Source: Amaurobius ferox (taxonomy: Eukaryota; Arthropoda; Arachnida; Araneae; Amaurobiidae). Taken from it: DNA of 64,000 nucleotides. The notes beneath the pieces were generated by a model, which saw only the letters and a program-made list of their open reading frames with translations, was not told where the DNA came from and did not search any database. The stretch lies in the NCBI GenBank assembly GCA_951213105.1, contig OX578137.1:57619736-57683735 (forward strand), read 5' to 3'. Shown here piece after piece: positions 31,940 through 43,620 of the stretch. The translations under genes were made by a program, and so were the position numbers. How positions within the stretch are numbered: position 1 is the first letter of the stretch; each line of letters opens with the position of its first letter.

Positions 31940-33033
31940 AATACCGGTTGTAAACCGGTTGTAAAATTGCGTGTTATTGTTCATAAAATATCACTTTTGA
32001 AATATAATTAATGTAATTGTGATACCTGGAGACATTTAGGCAGTTTTAATATTACGAAGATTTACGACAGATATGCAGACTCGTAGGCACCAATTTACGA
32101 CAGCCCTGCCCCGGGAGGTCATGACTGCAATAAATTCAGTGCACATAAATTACAGGTGCAGTTGTGTCAAAAATATCCTTGTGGTCAATGCTGAAATCAA
32201 GCAGATTCTATAGTAAGCTGGCCAATGAAGAAGTGTTGCTGTATCGCGCTAAGGACAACCAATGGTCCAGATACGGAGGGCGTATCTGGACCTTAGACAA
32301 AATGATGTGGTAACAAGCAGATAAAGTTCAACAAGAGATATTCAGAAATAGTGTGACAATCAATTGAGAATGACCGGCCTTCTGAGCTGAAGAGTAAGTG
32401 AATTGAGAATGACCAGTCAAAAGAGAGATTGAAAAGCGGGCAATGGAGAATTATTGGTCACGAGTGTTGTGCTTTACAATGAGTGAATTAAGAATGACCG
32501 TCCGATAGCGTTGTGACTAGAATGGCAGTCCAACATGGTAGAGTGTGCTTTATAGAATTGATGAATGTCAAGCAATGAACGTCAAAGAGGCGTTCGTGGA
32601 CAATTATAGACCAAAATGTACAGATTAGCGTTGTGTGTTTCAGAATCCATGACAAACAGAGGTATGTGCCAATCTGCTTTTATAAAAGGTCGAATACATA
32701 ATTTTAGACAAATATAGTAAGCCTGGTCTCACATTTATAGGTTCTCCTTAAGAGTATATATACCATTAATGAAAGTTAATCGTAATTATAATATGCTTAA
32801 TAAATAATGTTTATTTTAAAATTTAAAATTGTGGAAGTCTATTGTGTAGTATGTTAATTAATAATTATATTTTTGGAACTTGCACAAAGAATGACTGCTG
32901 AGTCAATGCGGCAACGATGCAATAATGTAGGGCGATACGATTTACTATTTAATTTAGAATAATAAGTCAACCCAAAGAATTAATTTCTACTTATAAACGA
33001 GTTAAACTCCAACCAATGAATATTTTAAAAAGT
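31940..33033. other. unassigned region with a perfect hairpin and short direct repeats
   Basis: GGTCCAGATACG (32264-32275) and CGTATCTGGACC (32281-32292) form a perfect 12-bp stem with a five-base loop. AATTGAGAATGACC or a one-base variant occurs near 32364, 32399 and 32488. No gene was recognised. Confidence 0.5.
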
Positions 33034-33199
33034 GTACCACAATAATATTGATTTTTTAAATTTATTTGGTGATAGAGCTCATAGCTATTTTCCATTTAAA
33101 TTTATTAAAATTTAGATGGAATATTTAATGGAATAATAAATGGAAAAGTGTACCACAATAATATTGATTTTTAAAATTTATTTGGTGATAGAGCTCATA
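33034..33199 (+). repeat. direct duplication, ~106-bp spacing
   Basis: AGTGTACCACAATAATATTG and the following TTTATTTGGTGATAGAGCTC occur at 33034-33086 and again at 33145-33199. Confidence 0.85.
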
Positions 33200-33204
33200 A
33201 CTTT

Positions 33205-34154
33205 TTTTCATAGAGAAATGGACATTTGAAAACATAATCTAATGAAACTTACAGTACTGAATATTTGACTTATACAACCTACTGGACCATTTGTCCATTA
33301 CAATTCCTACTCCTTAATATTTTACCTTAACATATTTATTGGCTTGAAAGTATAATATTTCAACTCACTAATTATTTTCTTTTATATGGAGGAAAGAAGT
33401 CGGGTCTGAAAGGATTAGCACAGTTTGCTATACTACATAAGAAAAGACGATGTCGCTCCTGTTTATCTGAAACACTTGGCTACAAAATTAGCATGCTTGG
33501 ATACAAATTTATCTCAATATTGCTAAGTTAGCGACTTCAGAGAAATGTCGACAGGTTGAGGACAATTCAAAATTTATGAAAATTTAGGAGGCGAATTCAT
33601 CTGCATGTTTAATGAAGCAGGTAGGAAAAAGGATTTTACGAAAGCATTCACTTTGGCTTAATCGTTTGCTTAGAGCCCTAATGAGCGGGCTATTTCCTAG
33701 CATAGGACGGGCTATTAATTTATTTAAGGAGAAAGGATGCGCTAAATAAACCGTTAATGGTTATGGCATAGTATTTTAATATGCACTCTGTGAAAATGAA
33801 ATTTCAAGACCAAGAAGGAAAACTTCGGTTCGCCTAAAATTCATGAGCAAGACTAGTTAGGTAGAAAATAAGACACTATAAAATGTTCACTGCAAATGAA
33901 AACATTTATTGTGCAAAAAATAGCTTACATGATCATACTAGTACGACATAGCTACTCTTTTGGTAACGATGCATTTTAGTACCTGGTCAATTGAACCGTA
34001 CAAATCTAGTATACAGTCTTGGGTTACTGTTTACTATGTTTTCACAACCTATTAAAGGAGATTTTCTGTTGTTTATAATGACTGCATCAGTGTCTATAGA
34101 TGATTCCCATGCTTCCAAGACATTTCTTATACGGCATCAATATGGGAATGCAGC
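33205..34154. other. no gene recognised; left flank of the LTR element
   Basis: Unique-looking sequence. A plus-strand open frame starts at 33991 and is interrupted at 34155 by the LTR insertion. After the element it would continue in frame from 40140 for about 26 codons. The peptide is not recognised and may be chance. Confidence 0.3.
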
Positions 34155-36089
34155 TGTTGTGGGGGGGGGGGGGAGAGAGGAATTTTATGATATACCAAAG
34201 CATTCTAATCATTCTGACTACTGAAAAACTATCTCTGAAAGCTGCAAAAGTTCTAAAACTTCTAAAGTTCATCTGACCTGAAAACATTCTAAAAATAAAC
34301 TGAATTCTTAAATAAACTGAAAGTGGACCTATTGACCAGTTTCCCTACGTGTACAAATATGTACTCCTGTAAAATATAAGAATTGACACTTTCCTAAAAT
34401 ATAAAACATTTAAAGTAAAAGAAAGAGAGAACACAGATTTTAGGTTTTCAAAATCTAACGTTTATTAAAATTTAAACTTCATTTTTAAAATAATTTTTAA
34501 AACATTTTACATCTCATTAACTAAAATCAAACATCTTAAATAATAAAAATAAATGGAATGGCCGGTCGTATAGTGGTAGAAAAACGTTAGAATATTAAAT
34601 TTTAAAGTTAACAATAATAAAATTATACAATTATTTGTCTAAACTAAAATTTGGGATAAAAGAACATAAGTTAGCCAAAAGGGAATTTAGAACATCCTAA
34701 CAATAATCCACAGGATTCGCAACTTAAAATATATAAGTGAAAGGGGTCTTAGTCATGCTAATTTAATTAAATTTTAAAATAGTCTAAACTGCAGAAACAA
34801 TTAAAAATTAGAATGCAAAAGATATCACCCATAAACGGGAAAACGCTGAACGGCAGTAATAAAGTCCCGAGGACGAAATCGATGTCAGTCATCATCAGCT
34901 TGGGTGCAGTCCCTTCCTGCTCCAAAAAAGGCCAAACGGAGAAGTACCTCCCGTAGGGCATCGGTACATCAAGTGAGTCCAACCATTCAAGTGGAATATG
35001 GTGCTCCAAAACTCCGCGAAAAGAACACTCCCAAGGCCTGATCTGCACAAAAACGGGCAGCTCCTTCACATCATAAAATTATCAGCCGAGAGTAGCAGAG
35101 CGCCAGTGGACATCGCTCGGAACAAAAGAACAAATAGCTCCATCATCAAAACCGTGAAGTAAGCAATTGGAGGTCCGGTCCTAGGACTCGGAAAATTTAA
35201 ACTACACAGTTCACTATGAAAGAACAAATCCGACCTCTGGAACTAAACAATTATTCCAAAAGCGCCGACGATACTTCAGTAGACATCAATCACTTCGTTC
35301 GCAACGTTATCTCGAGTAAACAACTCTCTGCTATCAGGATACCACACACATTACAGGCAGGCCGGGAAATAAAACGTTCGTTCCTCAGAACGCATGCCGC
35401 ATTCGAATTTCGCTCGGCTCGCGCCGAGGCGCTAAAAACAACAACTCTATATGACTACATTTTAGTTCCAATCAAGAGAAGACAAGAGAAAGAGAGCGAA
35501 AAAGTGCGCGATTTTACTTATATACTGCGAAATATCGCTGCCACAGATTGTAAACAAAATTATCGATGAACGATAAAATAATTAATGACAGACGATTTTA
35601 ATATTACGGTCAACCAATTAAAATCTCGAAATTTTAAAGAAGAGAAATGGAATTTCAGAGCAGACAAAAATTAAAAAGAAATGAAGTGAAACGATTTCGA
35701 AATATACGAATTCGGCAATAATTTAAATATGGACGATTCTGAAATATTTAAAAAGCTGAAAATAGAATAAAACTGAAAAATTGCAATGAATTAACCAATT
35801 TTTAACCGAGAGCAATAAATTTGGAATCAAATTAAAGGGAATAAAAAGGGCAATAAATGGAATCACAAATTAGCCAATTTAAATAAATTTAAATTGCTAA
35901 AACCTAAAAAGAACGAACTTTTGCCGTTTTTAACACAAAACCTATAGAATAGAATATATTTGAACAAAGAATATCAAAAACCTAAACAATTGGAAAATGA
36001 AGAGTGACTATGTAAATAAGACCCCTGAACACATTTAAACAAAAACAAAACCCCTAAAATAATAAAATATCCAAAGGTATAACCCAACA
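34155..36089 (-). repeat. LTR, left copy (3' LTR if element is on minus)
   Basis: It begins TGTTG followed by a run of 13 G and ends GTATAACCCAACA. On the minus strand GCAGTATATAAGTAAAA at about 35517-35533 is a candidate TATA box, placing U3 at the high-coordinate side. The GC-richer part (34830-35560) holds a 117-codon plus-strand and a 100-codon minus-strand frame, present in both LTRs. I recognise neither and consider them non-coding. Confidence 0.92.
35517..35533 (-). promoter_or_regulatory. candidate LTR TATA box
   Basis: TATATAAG on the minus strand lies in a local GC-rich context, as expected for a pol II core promoter. The same sequence occurs in the other LTR at about 39563-39579. 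This is inference from sequence only. Confidence 0.4.
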
Positions 36090-38207
36090 ACTCCTTCGAA
36101 CGTCCCAAAAAAATTTTTCATTTGAAAAATGAAAAATTTTAGCTAACACATGACAAAATTCCGCGAAACGAAGGAGAGAAAAAAAAAATCTAAATCTCAA
36201 CTACAGCTGTAACATGAGCCATAAAAATCACATGAAAATCAAATTCCTTATAAATAAATCAATAATCAAATAATCACTTCACTAAACACTTTCATAATAA
36301 CAATTATCATACTTCTCAACATTTCGTCTAAACTCTTAAACATACATATAGATTCAATATTAAATTCTTTAACTTCACTATAACTCTATACTATGAAAAT
36401 TCATTAATTCATTTTAAAATGCTCCAACAAATACGTCATCAAAGAGAAGCAGTAGAAAAATAATAAACAGATCTCTATATCATTAGCTGTCATGAATAAA
36501 CACAAATTTTAACGAAAACTTTGGACCAGCCAAAGAATTCCAATAATCTAAACAATAAATTTTGAAAAGGTACCTTCAACAATAACAACCAATAAATACA
36601 AATCAACAAATTCATCATCAATCTCCTCCTCTACAAAGAAAACAATTATTCGAAGCATAATTTTCAATTTAAATAATAATATCAAAGTTGGCTCAAGTTA
36701 CAAACAAAAAAATTTGTGGAATATTTACCCCCAAAATAACAAACTCAATTCCCTAACAATTTGGAACTGAACTCAAATTTAACCGACTTGCTTACAAATT
36801 ATACTATAAACTGATTACTTAGCAAATTAGGTCGTTTAAAAGACAAATATACAATAAAATGACCTTATGCATCATTTTACATCAATAACAATAAACGCGA
36901 TTCCACTAAATATTGTGCAACATCTTGCACTCTCAACAACAATAAACTCAAATATCATATCTGTATATCTCTGGTAATCTCAAACAATTCTCATAAAAAT
37001 CAAAAAAAATTAAGACAAGGGGCCGAGGGTTGTGAGTCCTCACAAAGGTTGTGAATCTTTTTTGAACCCCCAAAAAATAGCACAAAAATATCCATCAAGT
37101 ATAAGTAGTACATTTAAATTCACTAACAGCCAAGTGTATCATAATTTCTTTAAACAAAATACCAAAGGGAAAATCAAATTACAAATCCCCATTTAAATTT
37201 CAAAACCAAAAGAACTCAAAATTGCATTGCACAATTTTAAATATTCCACTTAAAAAAAAATTTAATTCTCCTATAATAAAATAAATTTTCCACTTTAACG
37301 ACCAAAAATTTTAAAGACAGTATTAAAATATCAGATTCAGAATTAAGAACAAACAAACTGATTTTATCACCACTCTATTTGAGTGTGAAAACCAAACACA
37401 TGATCAATCCGAAGAACAAGATAACTCAAGTTCACATTTATGTTACACTCATATTGGAGTGTAAAAAACACCTGCATTACCCAATTTTTCAATTAATCAC
37501 CAGTATTTCATCATCTACATTCACATATCAGTGAGCATTTAAATCTCAATTCTAAATCAGAACATAAAAAAAAATTCTAATTCGAAAAACTACTGCTTTA
37601 ATTCTACCCAATTTAACTTAAAAAAAATATTCTCATTAAATTTATTCAATTAATTTTACTCTATTTTATTAAAACAATTCTAAATGTTGCTGGGAGCGTG
37701 GGTTACAAGAACAACAAAATAAAAAAAAATTGTTAATGAGATGGGATTAGAACAAAAAATGTAAATACTATAAAGTGCGTTCTTCAAGTACCTAAAACTT
37801 CCTAAACTTATGAATTAAATTTAATTTCAAACACTTCAAATAATAAAACTCAAATCAAATTAACTTAAATTAAGGAATGCTTGAACAATAAAAAAATTCT
37901 AAATGAAAAGTTAAGTTAAAAAATTCTTAAGTTTCCTCAAAAAATTCTAAATGAAAATATTTAAATCAATCTTAAAATTTCCATTTTAATCAAAATATTA
38001 AAATAAATTCCTTCAATTTAGTTTAAGAACATTCTAAAACATCCTGCCTTACTTTAAGAACATATTAAAATCTCAACTGTAATCACTTTTAGAATAAACA
38101 GGCATGGAATCAATTTACTGAAATTTCATTTTTAAGAACAAAAATTATCAAGAACATCTATTACAGTTAGCATGAATAAGCCCCTAGACTGGTCAAACGG
38201 CGCCAAT
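36090..38207 (-). other. LTR element internal region, non-coding
   Basis: About 2.1 kb of strongly A-rich sequence (plus strand) with no open frame resembling gag or pol. A fragment near 37016-37075 reads AAGGGGCCGAGGGTTGTGAG and AGGTTGTGAATC in near-direct repeats. The primer-binding-like site lies at 38187-38205 and the short purine tract at 36091-36097 (minus-strand sense). Confidence 0.75.
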
Positions 38208-40135
38208 TGTTGGGGGGGGGGAGAGGAATTTTATGATATACCAAAGCATTCTAATCATTCTGACTACTGAAAAACTATCTCTGAAAGCTGCAAAAGTTCT
38301 AAAACTTCTAAAGTTCATCTGACCTGAAAACATTCTAAAAATAAACTGAATTCTTAAATAAACTGAAAGTGGACCTATTGACCAGTTTCCCTACGTGTAC
38401 AAATATGTACTCCTGTAAAATATAAGAATTGACACTTTCCTAAAATATAAAACATTTAAAGTAAAAGAAAGAGAGAACACAGATTTTAGGTTTTCAAAAT
38501 CTAACGTTTATTAAAATTTAAACTTCATTTTTAAAATAATTTTTAAAACATTTTACATCTCATTAACTAAAATCAAACATCTTAAATAATAAAAATAAAT
38601 GGAATGGCCGGTCGTATAGTGGTAGAAAAACGTTAGAATATTAAATTTTAAAGTTAACAATAATAAAATTATACAATTATTTGTCTAAACTAAAATTTGG
38701 GATAAAAGAACATAAGTTAGCCAAAAGGGAATTTAGAACATCCTAACAATAATCCACAGGATTCGCAACTTAAAATATATAAGTGAAAGGGGTCTTAGTC
38801 ATGCTAATTTAATTAAATTTTAAAATAGTCTAAACTGCAGAAACAATTAAAAATTAGAATGCAAAAGATATCACCCATAAACGGGAAAACGCTGAACGGC
38901 AGTAATAAAGTCCCGAGGACGAAATCGATGTCAGTCATCATCAGCTTGGGTGCAGTCCCTTCCTGCTCCAAAAAAGGCCAAACGGAGAAGTACCTCCCGT
39001 AGGGCATCGGTACATCAAGTGAGTCCAACCATTCAAGTGGAATATGGTGCTCCAAAACTCCGCGAAAAGAACACTCCCAAGGCCTGATCTGCACAAAAAC
39101 GGGCAGCTCCTTCTCATCATAAAATTATCAGCCGAGAGTAGCAGAGCGCCAGTGGACATCGCTCGGAACAAAAGAACAAATAGCTCCATCATCAAAACCG
39201 TGAAGTAAGCAATTGGAGGTCCGGTCCTAGGACTCGGAAAATTTAAACTACACAGTTCACTATGAAAGAACAAATCCGACCTCTGGAACTAAACAATTAT
39301 TCCAAAGGCGCCGACGATACTTCAGTAGACATCAATCACTTAGTTCGCAACGTTATCTCGAGTAAACAACTCTCTGCTATCAGGATACCACACACATTAC
39401 AGGCAGGCCGGGAAATAAAACGTTCGTTCCTCAGAACGCATGCCGCATTCGAATTTCGCTCGGCTCGCGCCGAGGCGCTAAAAACAACAACTCTATATGA
39501 CTACATTTTAGTTCCAATCAAGAGAAGACAAGAGAAAGAGAGCGAAAAAGTGCGCGATTTTACTTATATACTGCGAAACATCGCTGCCACAGATTGTAAA
39601 CAAAATTATCGATGAACGATAAAATAATTAATGACAGACGATTTTAATATTACGGTCAACCAATTAAAAACTCGAAATTTTAAAGAAGAGAAATGGAATT
39701 TCAGAGCAGACAAAAATTAAAAAGAAATGAAGTGAAACGATTTGGAAATATACGAATTCGGCAATAATTTAAATATGGACGATTCTGAAATATTTAAAAA
39801 GCTGAAAATAGAATAAAACTGAAAAATTGCAATGAATTAACCAATTTTTAACCGAGAGCAATAAATTTGGAATCAAATTAAAGGGAATAAAAAGGGCAAT
39901 AAATGGAATCATAAATTAGCCAATTTAAATAAATTTAAATTGCTAAAACCTAAAAAGAACGAACTTTTGCCGTTTTTAACACAAAACCTATAGAATAGAA
40001 TATATTTGAACAAAGAATATCAAAAACCTAAACAATTGGAAAATGAAGAGTGACTATGTAAATAAGACCCCTGAACACATTTAAATAAAAACAAAACCCC
40101 TAAAATAATAAAATATCCAAAGGTATAACCCAACA
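38208..40135 (-). repeat. LTR, right copy (5' LTR if element is on minus)
   Basis: It is almost identical to the left LTR. Differences seen by eye include a shorter G run, CTTCTCATC for CTTCACATC (39112), AAAGGCGCC for AAAAGCGCC (39306), CTTAGTTCG for CTTCGTTCG, GAAACATCG for GAAATATCG, and CATAAATT for CACAAATT. The plus-strand frame at 39262-39615 survives in both copies. Confidence 0.92.
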
Positions 40136-40139
40136 CAGC

Positions 40140-40364
40140 AGCCCATAGTAACATATCGGAACTTCTTACACATTCCCTTGAAATGTTTACCATATATAGA
40201 CAGACGTTGCCGTGTTAAAATAAAGTGCCATTTACACCAGCTATAAGTGAAATTACTGCAGATTCTAAAATTTTTTAAACGTAAATATGGATCTATTAAA
40301 TTGACTTAAATACATACCAGAATAGATCGCCTATCACAGCTGATAAATTCTCAAACCATAACGT
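40140..40364. other. right flank of the LTR element, no feature
   Basis: Short AT-rich unique-looking segment between the LTR element and the SINE dimer. Confidence 0.4.
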
Positions 40365-40379
40365 CCATGTTCAATGTGT

Positions 40380-40802
40380 TGTTGTTGAGACCCAGACCGT
40401 CCGACCTACCAGAAAGGTGTTGTTGTTGAGACCCAGACCGTCCGACCTACCAGAAAGGTGTAAGGTAACTGTATGGACAGCCGGGAAGTGCCACCCAATT
40501 TAGACCGGAACCCAGTGGGGGGTGGCATCCACAGGGACCGTACCCTCCTTCCCCTACCACCAACCTCTCGAAAGGACTTACGGACCCACATGTTTAACGT
40601 GATCGTACTCCGCATGAACACGGCGGCATTTGTGGCAGCGTGCAAATCTAGCGCGCAAACCACGGGGATACCGCACCCGAGATAGCCAACAGCACGCGGC
40701 GTTCCGAGGTGGTCACCCACCAAGTACTAACCGCGCCCGATGCTGCTTCACTTCGGTGATCTAACGAGAACCGGTGTTTTCAGCACGGTACGGCCGTTGG
40801 CC
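40380..40802 (-). mobile_element. composite 5S-tRNA SINE, distal copy of a tandem dimer
   Basis: In minus orientation it begins with a 5S rRNA sequence (40685-40801). A tRNA-like segment follows with GGTATCCCCGTGGTTTGCGC, whose B-box is missing. Then comes the common body (ATCACGTTAAACATGTGG, GGAGGGTACGGTCCCTGTGG, CACTGGGTTCCGGTCTAAAT) and the tail GGTAGGTCGGACGGTCTGGG followed by TCTCAACAACAACA. The tail is itself duplicated at 40380-40458. It abuts a second copy head to tail, and one 15-base target duplication flanks the pair. Confidence 0.9.
40685..40801 (-). pseudogene. 5S rRNA-derived SINE head
   Basis: On the minus strand 117 bases begin GCCAACGGCCGTACCGTGCT, include CCGGTTCTCGTTAGATCACC, an A-box-like AAGCAGCATCGGGC and GGTTAGTACTTGG, and end with CGGAACGCCGCGTGCTGTTG and GC. 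Length and order match eukaryotic 5S rRNA. The intermediate element lacks a base (TTGGTGGGTGACC for the usual TTGGATGGGTGACC). It is a SINE promoter, not a ribosomal gene. Confidence 0.92.
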
Positions 40803-41159
40803 CTTACCAGAAAGGTGTAAGGTAACTGTATGGACGGCCGGGGGAGCCACCCAATTTAGACCGGAACCCAGTGGGGGAGGCATCCACAGGGACCGTACCC
40901 TCCTTCCCCTACCACCAACCTCTCGGAAGGACTTACGGACCCACATGTTTAACGTGATCGTACTCCGCATGAACACGGCGGCATTTTGTGGTAGCGTGCA
41001 AATCTAGCGCGCAAACCACGGGGATACCGCACCCGAGATGGCCAACAGCACGCGGTGTTCCGAGGTGGTCACTCACCAAGTACTAACCGCGCCCGATGCT
41101 GCTTGACTTCGGTGATCTAACGAGAACCGGTGTTTTCAGCACGGTACGGCCGTTGGCCC
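40803..41159 (-). mobile_element. composite 5S-tRNA SINE, proximal copy of a tandem dimer
   Basis: The same organisation as its neighbour: 5S head at 41041-41157, tRNA-like segment without B-box (GTGGTTTGCGCGCTAG), and common body. It ends at CTTTCTGGTAAGGG without the distal GGTCGGACGG tail, because the next copy's 5S head follows directly. The proximal end lies two bases from the 15-base target duplication. Confidence 0.9.
41041..41157 (-). pseudogene. 5S rRNA-derived SINE head
   Basis: Nearly identical to the copy at 40685-40801, with the 3' C-box region CGGAACACCGCGTGCTGTTG. It would supply the internal promoter (A-box, intermediate element, C-box) for RNA polymerase III, with TFIIIA as the expected binding factor by analogy with 5S genes. 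Confidence 0.92.
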
Positions 41160-41174
41160 CCATGTTCAATGTGT

Positions 41175-43448
41175 GTTCCATTTGACATAATTGGCAATAT
41201 TGTTTATTACCTTGCCTCTATATGAATTCCTAACTTTCGATTGAACCTGAGAAAAAGAAGGATTTATGACAAACAACTTAACATCCTTTGTTTTACTCAC
41301 AAACGGCACTAATCCATGTGCAATGGACGATAAGTTGAGGCTAGTGGTAAATAGCCACATAAATGACGCGCATGCAACTTTACCACCTCAAGGCGCCATT
41401 CTACAAGTGATTGCAGGTATCACCGCTCGTCTGACAACAGATATAGTATCTGCAAATGTAGCCAGAATTTATCGGCGAATTTGATGATCATACCGATGGC
41501 TAGTCACCTTACGTAAGGGCAATGGTGGGACAGTAATGTTATCTCGACCAACATGTATCCCCATAAGTCGTGTTAACAATCCAGCTTTGAAAGTCCAATT
41601 ATCCGTCATCTTTCCAAGTGACTTAACAGGTTGTATACTTTGCAAATACGGATTATAGACATTCGGGTCAATCGTCCTTCTAGAAAAATTTTATGCAAAA
41701 TGTGTTTCCCCAAATATAATAGTTCGATAGAAATGCATGGAACATCTAAATCGCAACTCTCAAGGTTTTTGCTTTTGCTTATATCAGCAATCTTATCAAA
41801 GGAATTGCTACGAAACTAATCATTTGCATATGTCGCCCAAACGTCGTTAGAACGTTCTGGTATGCAAATTTTCAAACAAATCTAATACTGTGGTTCTATG
41901 TATTGCAATTTTAATATCACTCAGTGTATATTGTTGAGTTGTTCATATCTGTAAACTTATATTTCCAGCTGATTTCAGATTTCAGATTTTTTTCAGACTA
42001 TAAGCCATTATAATATATATGGTTCAGTTTTAAATTAAAATACGTAATAATTATCTAAAATTTCATTCAAATAGTTTCCGAAACTGCTTTAAATGCTTAT
42101 GGCATCATTTCCCCTGGGAACAAGATTTAATGCCTATCAGGCATATTTTAAAATGATTTTAAAATACCCTTTACAATATCAAGAAACCATGTTCAGTTAA
42201 GCCATTGTATATATTTCCATAAATCCATACTCAAGAGTATTTACTAACTGTCAAAGTTTCGAAGCTTTTTGACCTTTAAAGTTCAAAGATAATCACTCTT
42301 TAAGCAGAACCTAGAAAACTTAACTTTCATGTTCTGCTTGAAACCGCCAATTAATGTATTAATATTTATCTCTAAAAGGAATACTAACAGATGGATTTTA
42401 GCAGTGCAATAATGATGCGGTAATCGATATTATAATATAAGAAAACAAAAGAAGTGATTTTATGCATTGCTGTCTGTTTTGTCATCATACGATTTGATCC
42501 AAAAATTTCTGTTGTAAACCTGATTTTAAAAGTTTAGAATCTGTATATGATTTAATAAGATTTATAAGATTTTCAATTCGTGTGTCTAAGTATAGAAATT
42601 CATTAAATGTGTATAGATTCCTTTATTACTTTACTTTAGTATGTTATAATTTCTCTTTACATATAGAATATTAATATAATGTATAAAGCAATGGGACGAG
42701 ATGGACATTTTTAATAGCTTTATCAAAGGATTTTTTACACGGTCTAGAATTAAAGCAAGAAAATGCTCAATTGATCGTTTATCACAACTCGTAACCTATA
42801 ATTTTGTATCTTAATAAAAGAAGATGTATGTGCGTCAGTCTGTTGAGTCTGTAGCAGATAATCTAAGTGCCGTATGACCATGAAATTTGGTATACAGGTA
42901 CTTAAGGACCCGAATAGTTGAACCTTGGCAATATTCTTTTTAATCTCGAATTATTTTTATAGTCATTTTATGTTTTAGTCTATTCACAACGATTTGGGTC
43001 AATATTCACAAAAATCGATCTCTTTGTGACCTAAAATATTATCATAAAGTTTCTATCTTGACACCATATGAAAGACCTAAAGCTCTTCTTAGAATCAAAC
43101 TCTGTAGGATTATTAGACATTTTCTTAAAAATATAGCCTCTTCGCGCAGTTTAGATTTTTATATTGCGATATATAGAAATATACTTGCCATCCATCGTTC
43201 ATTTTCTTTCAGTACTTGCAAACAATATCACAAATTATTCCAGACTAAAAATAATGTCCTAAGTCCATTCTTTAATTAATTATAAATATTTTATGCATGG
43301 TCCATTCTTTATCGCCTGGTTTAGACTAAGAGTACATTTATATGTGATTTCGTATCATGCACGTAGGTTTTGTCTTCGTGTTTTCATGAGGGTCAAATGG
43401 GTTTTGGTGTGCGTATTATTTAATACTAGGTGCTTATTTAGGACCCAG

Positions 43449-43451
<3 letters not shown>
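41175..43451. other. no gene recognised
   Basis: AT-rich sequence. At 42790-42905 there is a fragment with TGTAGCAGATAATCTAAGTG and CATGAAATTTGGTATACAGG, reminiscent of short dispersed repeats but without a second copy in the window. Short frames at 41266-41484, 41631-41819 and 43058-43279 lack recognisable domains. Confidence 0.35.
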
Positions 43452-43485
<34 letters not shown>

Positions 43486-43577
43486 CAAATAAAAGTATTA
43501 AGTATTAAGTAAAAGTATTAAGTATAAAAGTATTACTTATGTATGCTTACGTTTTCTTCATGTGATTACTTTTGTAT

Positions 43578-43616
<39 letters not shown>
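43452..43616. repeat. two (TA)n tracts
   Basis: Tracts at 43452-43484 and 43583-43616 flank a short segment with AAAAGTATTA repeated five times. Confidence 0.95.

Positions 43617-43620
<4 letters not shown>

Larger units (their letters stand above)
34155..40135 (-). mobile_element. young non-autonomous LTR retrotransposon
   Basis: Two direct repeats of about 1.93 kb (34155-36089 and 38208-40135) bound a 2.1-kb internal region. The repeats begin TG and end CA. A four-base CAGC duplication flanks the element (34151-34154 and 40136-40139). Orientation is inferred as minus. On that strand the internal sequence two bases after the LTR reads TGGCGCCGTTTGACCAGTC, a primer-binding-site-like tract starting TGG, and the other edge has the purine-rich GAAGGAG. 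The internal region has no gag, protease, reverse transcriptase or integrase, so the element needed proteins in trans. About eight substitutions between LTRs by eye imply a recent insertion. Confidence 0.9.

Noticed and set aside
34559..34592. tRNA-like A-box in the LTR (GGTCGTATAGTGGTAG)
   Set aside because: No B-box follows at a suitable distance, and the motif alone is too short to support a call.
35216..35569. 117-codon frame repeated in both LTRs
   Set aside because: Conservation is explained by LTR identity. It has no recognisable domain and lies opposite to the inferred transcription direction of the element.
40685..41157. Functional 5S rRNA genes
   Set aside because: The copies lack a base in the intermediate element, one copy elsewhere has a 15-base deletion, and each is joined to a SINE body and not to a gene spacer.
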